Below, in pieces: positions 11,385-22,207 of a stretch of DNA of 64,000 bases. The DNA is taken from the NCBI GenBank assembly GCA_021307315.1, contig JAJSPD010000005.1, forward strand, positions 682,001 to 746,000, given 5' to 3'. How positions within the stretch are numbered: position 1 is the first letter of the stretch; every line of letters begins with the position of its first letter. The position numbers were made by a program, and so were the translations under genes. The notes beneath the pieces were generated by a model. It worked only from the letters and a program-made list of their open reading frames with translations, had not been told where the DNA came from and did not search any database. The DNA is from Bisporella sp. PMI_857. Lineage: Eukaryota; Ascomycota; Leotiomycetes; Helotiales; Helotiaceae.

Positions 11385-14300
11385 TTACTGCTCACGAAAA
11401 TACCATGGAGATTTCCTTCCGTAATTCTCGCCAGGGACAATCATAGGAACTGGAATTGTCCCAGAAAACACACCTATGCCGTCTTTGGATGGCCGCTCGT
11501 TGGTGGCGGCATCGCTTATGACTGGAACGAGGACAATGACCCCACATTCCCAACTACAGGTAGCTATGTTAGTGACATGCACTAACATATCTGAGGGGTT
11601 ACCAACTTCTTAATGTTGAGCTTGGGCTCTTTCGTAATCTTATCTTTCACTAACTTTCCCCTTTGATAGTGTTAGCTGGGCAAAATTCTAGTGTTCACTT
11701 TAGTAGAATAGATTATGCTCAATCATGAATTCGCATTTGTTCCTAGATATCGTATCATAGCACTCGTGTCGTTGTGCAGGGAAGAGGGTGACAGAAAAGT
11801 TTAAGCTTTGGGGATGTCATCTGTGCGTAGGCAGTCAAGCGGAAATATTCGCCAAATTCGATCGTCATAGATAAATTGTCCTAGGCCATAGATTCTCCGA
11901 TAAAGGCAGAGGAACTGTAAAACTTACCATGCAGATTCAGAGAGGTTGGCACTGCCTAGGTACCCCCAAGCACGTGCAGCATGGCCAGCATCAGCCGCTT
12001 CAGACTGCCTTACGAGCAAAAGCTTATTATGCATCAGCATGCCCAGCCTTTGACTCTTGCAGTCACACATGAGGGCTTTCGGAAAGCTATCCGCATTGTA
12101 CCATTGAGACTGAAGACCTATATTGAAGAGCATCAGTATAAGATCCCCATACCCGATAAACAACCCTTTCCCAAGCTGACACTCCGATGAATCCGCCAGA
12201 TTTATGCCGCAACAATGATTATCGTTCGAGTTTCACTTACATATCGTACCGCCAGCCTAGTCGAACTCGTCAGCGGCATTCTACAATAGGTGGCCAAGGA
12301 ATGGGCAAGAAGTTAGTGCTGGCCGAGCATGGAGCGACAGCATAGCAAATGCTAGGCATTTTCAGTGCACCTGCAGCTCCTTATGAAGGATTTCGCAGTC
12401 ACATCAGAGAGCCCGAAGAACACCATTGCATGTCGCGGCGCGTCGTCAGCTTTCAAACCGCAGTATCCTATACTCTGCAAAAATTGCTACGTCCCTAACT
12501 TACCCCTACTCCGCCTTTGCTTTGAGCCACAGTTTCTCTGGTAGGAAAGTATATCCTGAAATTCTCCTTCAAAGTATCTCTAAGCTTCCGCTCTTCGCTG
12601 TTTACCGTTTTGTTTCTAGCAGTCTTCTTCGTACGCCATTCGTATTCGGTCAAGCCTTCATCACCTGTCCTCACATAACGTCAGTTGGTGGTTATACCTA
12701 ATAGTGCATCACACCAAGTGTCGAGTTGTTGCGGATGAGCTGATGGAAGAACAGATTCGACTTTTGTGCAATGTCTCGGAACAATTGCCACAATAAAGGG
12801 GTTGTACAGAGTTAGGAAGAGTAAAGTACCTTGGGCTGCTAAGTAAATGGACTGGATGAATCCTTCATTGAGATTTCCGATAGATGAAGACTTCCATGGA
12901 TTAGTTGATCTTACAGAATATCTCAAGAGGGCGTACACGCACCGCTACATCAATTTGCAAAGCTCCCTGAGTACGAAGCCCAAGATGTTTAACTAGATGA
13001 GGAATGAAGTCAGCCTCCGTGTTATGTGAAGGGCGTGACGCATCTAAGGACAATAGCCAGTGCATTCTTATTGAGCAGTAACATGTATGCCCAGGAAAAA
13101 AATGATGCTACCATTCTGCAAATTTGAAGCTCATAGAATTTGCAACTGATACAAACTCAATTCAATTATCACTTACCTGCTGTAGCAAGTCCACAGAATC
13201 CTGTTCGCTTCCAAGATGCTCCTGAATGTGCACCGCCTCTGTATTTATTAGTGGTTGACCAGATATATGAGATGTGTACTTACATAGAATGCACAAATGC
13301 CAGATTGGAGGTGCGTGAGAAGTCAAACTTCAGTATGCTGTCAACAACTCTTTTCTCGAGACCCATTGCCTGTAGAAAGTAGAGAAGTTCCTTCCCAAAA
13401 TTGGTGAGCTGATCCGAGTTTGCAACGATCCCTTCCGAAAGTCTTGGAAGATCAATTATAAATACAATCTAAGCGTTCTGTTAACTGGAACTCTCGAGCG
13501 AATCATTGGTGACTCACATTTTCCATAACGCCAGTCTCTCCCCAATCGTATGGAACGAGATTTGCGCTCGGAACGACAATGCGAAGGTGTGTTGGATGCG
13601 CCAGCAACTGTAATTTGGAGTGCATGCAATTTATCTGACCTTCCATCTAGGAACACTCAGATTAGCCCAATTCAATAACTCCTATATACTCGCAGGCCAT
13701 GAAATTCCTTGCAGCACTCACCGGTGGAAAACAGAATCGGTAGTTACTCGGCGCCTGACTTTTATAGTTCTCTTTCTGAACGAAAGTCAGCCAATTATTT
13801 GTTTATGCAGGTGTCAATTATAAGGTGATATATTTTCTCATCGCTTAAGGGGGACAATCCTGCCTTTGATAGCCCTGAGAGATGGAAATGGAATGTCACC
13901 TACTTCTGCTTCTGATTTGGCTTGGAGAACCCATATCACTTTGGTGGACGGATTCAGTTTGGATGCAACCCATTCTGGTTCAATTTGAAAAGAACTGAGA
14001 ACAGCGAGATCTAGTGTGTCCTTTTGCAATACCTCTTCGATCTTAATATCGTCTGTTCGAGGATACCCGTAAGCCCAAGTTTTCCTAACTACGCCTATTG
14101 ATTACAGAGTCAGTTGGGATTCATTTGCTTTGAAATTAACCTACCATTTGGAAACTGTACACCGGGAGTACCAAGTGCTTGTTGATCTTTGAAAGACGAG
14201 ACTGTTGGGGTTACATCAAGAGTATTTGACTCCGCGACTTTTGGCTTAACGCGTCGTTCCATTTCTTGTGACCAAGGAGAATAGTTTGCTAATTTCCGCT

Positions 14301-14763
14301 TCTGTGAGTCCTCTGCGGGCTCTAATGAGGTCCCGTCGAGTTTTTTCTTCGAAGCTATCCGCAAAAGCCTCTCTTCTTCCATCTTTTTGCGATCTAATCC
14401 AAGAAACCCTGGTTTAGCAACCATATCCTTTGAGGATTTTCGAGATGGTAAGGACTCATTTATCTGATAGATAAGTTTTTGAGAAGGTGGACCGATTTTC
14501 TGTAGCAATTCCTCATCTTTGGAACCATCCTCTGAGCTGATACCAGAGTGCACGTGACCTAACTCTTCCACCAAGACCTTCCGTGCTGGGGGCTTCTTCT
14601 TTATGGTTAAAGGTGCATCAAGGTCATCGGTCTCATCATCTGAGCTCTGAAGGACAATGATTGCTTGAGGTTCTCGGGAAAAAGCCTTGGGTTTGGTCGG
14701 ATAGCTTTGGCCCAATGATAGCGCGATAGCCTTCTTCATGTCTTCGTCGTCTGTGTCTGACAT
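11385..14763 (-). CDS. Tyrosyl-DNA phosphodiesterase 1-like protein with N-terminal UIM
   Basis: Multi-exon gene of about 650 residues. Tdp1 hydrolyses 3'-phosphotyrosyl links left by stalled topoisomerase I. Proposed exons (minus): 14763-14145, 14094-13904, 13775-13722, 13646-13518, 13468-13284, 13238-13177, 12992-12943, 12890-12830, 12664-12504, 12256-12241, 12117-11928, 11660-11603 (or to 11587), 11563-11385. Residues 3-17 (DTDDEDMKKAIALSL) fit a ubiquitin-interacting motif. First catalytic HxK: MHSKLQLLAHP with NLVPYDWGE (H297/K299). GGAHSGASWKRTGFCG and IGNLNEGF follow. Second HxK: MHNKLLLVR with GSANLSESAW (H539/K541). The C-terminus WYFREQ is typical. Phases agree at every junction except the last, where no ordinary intron restores the frame (see findings). 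Start chosen at MSDTDDED because the preceding frame is hydrophobic and unlike the family. Confidence 0.87.
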
Positions 14764-17405
14764 TGTTGCCTGAGTCAGATACCAGGGCGAAAATCCTATG
14801 AGCTTTGGTTGTATCGAATTCTTCAGTGAAGGTCTGGAGAGCGAGTTTGCTCGGGAAGTGAATGCGTGTTTGGTGGCAAGGCAGTCACGCAGGAAGGAAC
14901 TGGAGAAGAATTGACTTTTGCAAAACAAACAGCGCACTGGCTGCCAAAATAGCAGTAGAAATGGCAAATAGTGCTTAATACTAAGCATCAAGTATTAGTG
15001 AAAGGCATTCAAAGCAACAGAACCTTGCAGCAAATATGGAACACAGCAGAATCAATATTGAGGTGGACCCCTGCCAAAATTGGCGACATTTTTTAACTCC
15101 TAACATGTCCTAGTCACAATACCACATCAAGTACATCACGATCAATTTTCGAGAGCAAATAGCTCATAGTCAAATGGCTCAACCTCAAGGAAAAGTTACT
15201 TTTACATTACAGACTTGCGAGTCCAGGAGTCTATTAAGGCGTGTGTTTCGAGTGATTAGATGATGTCTGGAGAAAGGTTTATCAACTGTGATTTTAAAGC
15301 ATACGCAAAGATATATTGCAATTACTTAAAGGAATATCCACAGAAATGTAAGATTCAAGCCAAATCAGAATCGCCAGCTTATCTTCTTTCACTGTTTGAA
15401 GCGGCAAGGAAAGCTCGTATTTATCATAGGAGTAGGAGGCAGCAGGAATGGAATGACAAAGATATTGATAAAAATCATGTGACATCAATCAGTTTGAGAT
15501 AATCGACAATACATTCATTCCTTTACCGCTCCAGTGGCTTGGAATTTGAATGAGTTTAAAGTGACATGGATTGAACTACCTACAAGTGACTGATGGTCAT
15601 GGTATTTCCATCTTAGTTGACAAGGAGGATACGATGTTTAGTGACTCTATACTGGTTCCTTTCTTTGAGGTTGATGTATTCATTTTCATATCTGACAATC
15701 TATTGTTGAGTATCCAATTTCCCAATACATGTTCCAGTTCATAGCAAGTTCTTCGGTCGCCTAATTTCTAGGACTTAAAGCCAAGTTCAGGTTGTCTTCG
15801 GGAATTGTTGCCGAGTTTTTTCGGACAAGCTGTTTCCCGAGCAATTCAACCTAGTGAAAACAGGGAAATCGTGAATAGCCTCCTAATAATCAAATGAAAG
15901 GTCCCTGTTATTAAATGAATCCTGTCCTGTCATGTTGACATGTTCTCCTTAAGCAATATTTGGTGGTAATGTAGTTGATATATCGTCTTATGGCACTGCG
16001 CCTCTGCACAGTAAACTAGATGGTTAATCTTAACTGCGCATTCTTGATTATCTATCTGATGACCTTAATTTGATACTCCGTGACCATGACTTCGAAGGTG
16101 TATGTGCGAATCTACTTACAATATATGTTTCCAAAATAACATAAGTCATATGAAGACCAGGGAAGGGATTTGGAGAATAAAGGCGTCATATTTGTCTTCC
16201 GGGTATGGTTGCTAATTGCATACCAAGGACTTCCAGTCAGCCTAGGTGTCTACCAAGAGAAAGCCAAACGTAGGTTATCCCCCAAAGAGAAATGCAGAGA
16301 ATAAGGTAGTACTCCGGCGCCGATAGTTCTATTTTCAGCTTAAATTGGAATAAATGTTATCCTCTCTGAAAACGACTGTTCAAAAAGCGCTGTGAAACAG
16401 ATTTCAGCTCAAAACTTTGTGCTGGGCCTGAACTAAGCGTGAAAATATATTAAGTTTTAAGCAAGACAACACGACCGCCTTTAGAAGATTGCAATGAGGA
16501 CAAACCCAGCTACGCTGTTATGAACATGAGCTCCCTACTTATAAACATCTCTAGGACTTCTCAAAATGCGACTAGCGTAGGGAATACAGTGAGTTACCTA
16601 GCTCGTATTGCAATACTCAGCATACTTGTATGCTAGTAATCGAAAGTATACTGAGAGGGCATGTCTACTTAATGACCATGGATAGTCTTATCACTAACAT
16701 TGCACCTAGTCTTCCGACAGCTCTAACGACCAGGCGCTAGCCCTACTACCAATTTTCCACCACACCTTCACCACCTGCTACCCCTGCTTTTGCTACACGC
16801 CTTCCAATACATCTTCATCAGCGAAATCCACCGTTCCTCTACTCTATCGACAAGATCTCCAATTCTTCAATCATCCACCTAAAATAAAGACACTGCTGGG
16901 CTGCTGATGGCAGTACTAGGCTCGTGCGGTGGTGTGTGTCGATGTTGATTTTATCAATGAAGAAATAACTCGCTTCCCGCTTGGAGCTGGACCTTTGTGA
17001 TTTGTGTTCCATTTGTCTTGGTGTTAGGGTAAGCGAAGGAAAGGAAACAGGGAGGTGCTCTTTAATGACACAATGCCTGGGTTGGGGTGCTTGAGCGGTG
17101 TTTCGGCGTTAAATAGGCACGGAGCTGATATGTGAAGTTTGATGATCTTGCAGAGGATTTATTTTGAAAGAATTTCGCATTGTCGCATGTGGCGCGATGC
17201 GAAGCTGAGGAGAAGAAGAAGCAGAAGTCTCAGTGACAGGTTGTATTTTATCTCATGAGGTATTCGGAGTCAGCTTCGATGCCAGATTTCACTGCTTGTT
17301 CTTACAGACAATATAACTATGATGGGCTTCAGACTCCACTCTGTCAAGGCCCCAATGCCATCTTCAAACTCCTGACTCCCGGCTCTTGCTAATCAATTCA
17401 TAAGA
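14764..17405. other. Intergenic 2.6 kb, no gene seen
   Basis: Lies between the TDP1-like start and the VPS45 3' end. It is rather AT-rich and holds only short unrelated frames (the longest, 15260-15502 plus, is 80 codons with no motif). It must contain the TDP1-like promoter and VPS45 3' UTR. Confidence 0.55.
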
Positions 17406-19218
17406 TCATCGTCGCCCCGTTTCCTTTCGCAATCTCCCAGCCGCTGTAGTAGGCGGCGGCTCAGGCCACGACTGAACCGCGTCCTCCATCTCTTCCAAGA
17501 ATGTTGTGCTATTGTGAACACTTGTTCCTCCAAGGACGATCCTGATGCCTGGTTGTGAGGCATTGATCTGCGAGACAGTTTTCGCCTCTTCAAACGTGAC
17601 TCCGCCAACGATGAAGATAATAATATCTTGCGGCTTATCACGAGTAGAGCCACCTCCTTCAACAAATGGATATTGTTGGTCTCGTAAACGGCCCTTGATC
17701 AGATTCTGCAACGTAACCTCGATTCTTGGCGAATGCTGTGTATAAACGTTTTCGACACCTTTGAGACCTTTAAAACGATCTCGAGCATTAGTAAATAAGT
17801 TGGCTGACTCAAACATATCTGAGATGCCGCCTGCAGCTTGAGTCTGTTGTAAGGATGAGTGGTAGATTAGAAGTTTTGCTATTAAATCTATGCGGCGCTG
17901 TGGTACGTTTCCGGCTGCGCCTAGAAGGTCAACCAGAAGCGGTAGCGCATTAGATTGGTGCTTCTCATATCGCAATGAATAGAGGGCAACTAAACGAAGT
18001 TTGCTTTCAGCTGTTACAGTTGGAGATTGAATGAGTCGTTGAACGTTCTGAATGCCATTAGCGTGCATGTGCATCATGAAACTGCACCCTCACCTTTAGG
18101 TCATTGGTATGATTATCATTGCAGGCCAAGCTCTGTTCTACCTCACTGACCTCAAGCAGGTTTTCTGCTCCAACCTTCCGACTCAACTCGCCCACCAGAG
18201 TAACATGTTTGCTCACATTGCCAGAAAGCTTCCTAAACTCTGGATATTCTTCGATGAAGCGTTTCATATCTGCGATAGATTCTATGTTTGAGCTGTTCTT
18301 TGTCTTCGACTGATACTGTTCCACGTAGTCCTTGATATTCCCACCTAGATCTCCAAAATTGAGAAACATATTTTTCTTGAAGAATGGATCTTGGTCCTGT
18401 GATAAGACTACCTCTCGCAGTTCTGGTCTGATATCAGGGACTTCGCTCAGATCTACGCGGCCATTACGAATCCCAAGGAGCTCGTGAACCATAGCTTGAT
18501 ACGTCCATTGGGTTAGAAGCGGTGTAATAGGATCATCTCTCCTGTCTAATATCAATAGTATAGGCGGCGTATCGACCTTCCTGAAATCAAATAATTGATC
18601 CTCTTGCGACATGTGGTATCGAACTTCCGTCGCAAGCTTCTTCGCCAACAAACTATTCTTCTCGTATCTGATCAAGGGCTTTTTCTTCAGAGAGAGCAGA
18701 ACGCCGATAAGACCTTCAGTAGTACGTTGCAAAGCATCGGTATTCCACATATCAGGATTCGAGCTCCATATTCGTTGCCTAGGAAATGCCAAATCTAGGG
18801 TGAAAAGATCCGGATTTACCACAATATAGTCCGCAAAATGCTCCTGTACGGCCCTTACAACCTCATGGTCGTCTGCTTCGGCCAGCCTTTCCAGAGAGGA
18901 CTTCTTGACCACGTTGCTGAAATATACATTATACTCTCCATACTTTGGTTCTCGAAATTCGTCTATGAGGTACTGTATCGAGTCTGCAGAGGGTCGTACA
19001 AAGCATAGACAGCGTAGATGACGCATCTTCTCTCTGTTCTGGTTGTCTAATCGATCAATGAGATAGACCTCGTGGTTTAGTAGCGCAGACTGAGTGATGG
19101 CAGTGGAAACAATAGACACGGTGTCGCTATCTAGCAGTAGTATCTTCATCTTCCCTGGCACATCTCCAGCAGATATCATCTTGGAGATATACCCCGCGAC
19201 AGCTTGCACAACATCCAT
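17406..19218 (-). CDS. VPS45: Vps45-type Sec1/Munc18 protein
   Basis: Two exons, 19218-18094 and 18047-17406, with a 46-nt intron (GTGAGG donor, GCTAATG branch region, TCAG acceptor), giving 588 residues against 577 in yeast. SM proteins clasp SNAREs and syntaxins; Vps45 works with Tlg2 and Pep12 syntaxins at trans-Golgi/endosome fusion. Seen: start MDVVQAVAGYISKMI; KILLLDSDTVSIVSTAITQS; the SM core LILDRRDDPITPLLTQWTYQAMVHELL at residues about 220-245; and the C-terminal domain with IIIFIVGGVTFEEAK and RIVLGGTSVHNSTTFLEE, diagnostic of the SM family. The N-terminal DSDTVS and overall match favour Vps45 over Sly1, Sec1 or Vps33. It is divergent to ALE1 across a 493-bp shared promoter. Confidence 0.95.
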
Positions 19219-19711
19219 GGTGCAGTCCTGAACTAGCTCCTAGGTTGCAGGTGGCTTCTTGAACTTTGCAAGCATAACCTCAACTGGATGTTATAGGTTG
19301 ATCATTTGAGCGCATGCGCTAGATTGCGTATTCAATGTCCAGTTAATTGCCCTACAAAAAATGTATGGCAACGTGCGAAGCTTGTTTGCACTTTTATGTT
19401 GATGGAGCTTGAGCTTCCTATTGCCTATGTGTGCCAAGCCAAGGCTGACTGGTCAAAAGATGATCCGGTCCGAGAAACTTTTTTTGATGCCACAGAGATT
19501 CAGACTGGGTCATGGCTAGCCCAACACTGAACAAGGACAAAAGGCTGAGGCGAATGATTCAGCCTCGTGAAAGGGCACATTCGTCTTGCCTTGTGACGTA
19601 TAGGGCCAAAGTTCACATTTTCACCTTTCCACAATCAAACCCATTGAGGGTTCGCATGGCGAAGGAGCAACGATATCCAAGTTTTTGCTTTGCTGTCGTT
19701 GAATAGGCACG
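19219..19711. promoter_or_regulatory. Shared divergent promoter of VPS45 and ALE1
   Basis: 493 bp between two start codons pointing outward. It has no coding sequence. No TATA or named site can be asserted. Confidence 0.6.
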
Positions 19712-21568
19712 ATGCTACCTTATATCAATCTCCGTGAGCTGCAGATTATTGTTGTAATGCAGCACACTAACTAACTCCACGTATAGCCTTTCAGTATGTC
19801 GCTGGAAAACTGGGTGCCTCAACAGATGAACGTATGGCAGTCACATACCAACCCTTCTAGAGTCATACTGATGCGTTTGCAGTGAAGCTCATATTCTCAT
19901 TCTTGCTTTCATATCCGCTCGCTGGACTTTTGAAGCGTGTGCCAGATGCAAAGCCAGCTTTGAAGAACCTTTTTATTATCGGGTGTGTAGGGATCTGACG
20001 CATTACCAAAATCCTTTGCTTACCGTCGGCAGAGTCTCAGTGTTCTATCTCATAGGGCTGTTTGATTTATGGGATGGCCTGCGGACGTTGGCGGTCACAT
20101 CCATAGCGGCGTACTCCATTGCGAAATATGTGCAAGGCCCTTTCATGCCATGGGTTGGTTTCGTGTTCCTGATGGGGCATTTGTCCATCAACCAAATTTC
20201 GCGCCAGTTCCGCAATAACCCTGGAGTGGTTGATATTACTGGTGCTCAGATGGTGCTTGTCATGAAGCTCACTGCTTTCTGTTGGAACGTGGCTGATGGA
20301 AGGCTTCCCGAGAAAGACTTATCGGACGACCAAAAGGAGAAAGCGATCAGGGCCCTTCCGAGTCCTTTGGACTTTGCCGGATATGTTCTTTTTTTTCCTT
20401 CCCTAATGGCTGGACCTGCTTTCGACTATGTTGATTATAAACGATGGATCGAGACGACTATGTTCGAGATTCCGGCTGGCACAGACCCATCGAAGAAGCC
20501 ACCAACGCGAAAGAAGAGGAAGATACCGAGAAGTGGAACTCCTGCCACCTGGAAAGCTGCTACAGGCATATTTTGGATACTCTTATTTTTGCAGCTCGGT
20601 GGCTCTTATCCTCTTGATTTCTTTACTGGCGACAAATACATGACATATGGGTTTGCCCGACGGGTCTTCATGCTCCACATGCTAGGGTTCACTAGTCGTC
20701 TAAAGTATTATGGTGTCTGGTCCTTGACAGAAGGTGCCTGTATCCTATCAGGCCTCGGATTCAAGGGCATAGATCCCGCCACAGGCAAGGTCTCCTGGGA
20801 TCGACTGCGGAATGTAAATCCTTGGGGTGTAGAATCTGCTCAAAATACACGTGCATATCTTGGGAACTGGAATATCAACACAAACAATTGGCTTCGAAAC
20901 TATATTTATCTTCGCGTTACTCCCAAAGGAAAGAAACCTGGGTTCCGTGCAAGCATGGCAACCTTCACCACTAGCGCTTTCTGGCATGGCTTTTATCCTG
21001 GATATTACCTGTCATTTGTTCTAGCCAGCTTTGTTCAGACTGTTGCAAAGAGTACGTATTTTCAAATGTTTGGACAGACATTAGCTGAACGATAGTAGAT
21101 TGTCGCCGCTACCTTCGTCCATTCTTTATAGACCCAAAGACGTCAAACCCAACATCCACAAAAATCTACTATGACATCGCCTCCTACCTCGTCACCCAAT
21201 TAACTTTCTCCTTTGTCACAGCGCCGTTTGTGCTCCTCACGCTCCCATCATCTTTCCTAGTATGGGCCCGGGTTTACTTCTACGCCATCATCGGAACTGC
21301 CCTCGCAACCGGCTTCTTCGCTTCCTCGGCCAAGGTCTTCCTAATCAAGAAGTTGAATGCTAGATCTGGTGCAACTGGACACAAGCTACAGCGGACGCAT
21401 AGCCAAGAAAGCTTAGCCGGGAAGGAGCCGGTTTTGGGTATCCCTCCTGACCCACCACAGGAGTTTGCAGAGATTGTGCAAGAGGTTAGGTCGGAGATAG
21501 AGGCAAGGCAGCGGAAGGGTATTCGTAGAGCGGATACGCTTCCTGAACCGAAAACGAAAGGTTTTTGA
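19712..21568 (+). CDS. ALE1: MBOAT lysophospholipid acyltransferase (Ale1/Lpt1/Slc4-like)
   Basis: Transfers acyl groups from acyl-CoA to lysophospholipids in the ER (Lands cycle). Exons: 19712-19733, 19787-19831, 19883-19982, 20033-21051, 21099-21568; 551 residues, phases consistent. The start lies in a 22-nt first exon (MLPYINLP) joined to FQYVAGKLGASTDE and LKLIFSFLLSYPLAG, which reproduces the family N-terminus. Membrane segments are numerous. The MBOAT block includes FFPSLMAGPAFDY, the Asn region NWNINTNNWLRNYIYLR and the catalytic-His block TTSAFWHGFYPGYYLSF. The last exon gives two more membrane segments and a polar cytosolic tail rich in Arg/Glu. Expression probably shares control with VPS45 because of the divergent promoter; that is inference. 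Confidence 0.93.
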
Positions 21569-22207
21569 ACGACCGCTCATTTACCAGGGGGCTTTTATAG
21601 ACGGAGAATTAAGTCGGAGTACCTAAATCCAAGAGCGAATGTTGTGGGTGTTAGTGTGGCTGAGAGGGTGAGGGCGAAGGAGGACCGAGATATTTTTTTG
21701 CAGGCAGTTGAAGAGTGACCTTTCAGGTCTAATGAACAAGAAACTCCTTGTATATTAGGAATGGTGTTATAGCAGGCACGGCTTTAATTCAATGATTTGC
21801 ATCTGCAATAGTTGCGTATGTAAACTATACTGTCAATCTATATTCATAATTCTATACTACAAAATGTGTCTCTTAAGATAGGAAACCTATCTATCTATCT
21901 TACTATCCTACAAGAAAAAAAAAAGGCAAAATTCGAGGCAAGTTCGTGAATAAAGGGTATAATGCCGAGAAAGAGATTCGTCCGAGTACGTTCGCCGCTT
22001 TTCGTAAATGCGTAAATGTGATGTTACAAAGTGTGAGATATATGCTGGCGTTGCGCCGATGCCCGGGAATTGTACCCAGCGATTGTATATAAAAAAAATC
22101 ATAATGATAGTGAGCAGTACCCAAGGAAAAGAGTGGGCCCGGATACTGCGAGAGGTGATATGTGAAGTGATCTGACGTGTAGATTTACCACCCTTCCTTG
22201 ATGCTTA
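21569..22207. other. Convergent intergenic region
   Basis: The 3' flanks of ALE1 (+) and the serine-rich gene (-). A short CTAT/poly-A low-complexity stretch lies at about 21885-21925. No gene is seen. Confidence 0.5.
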
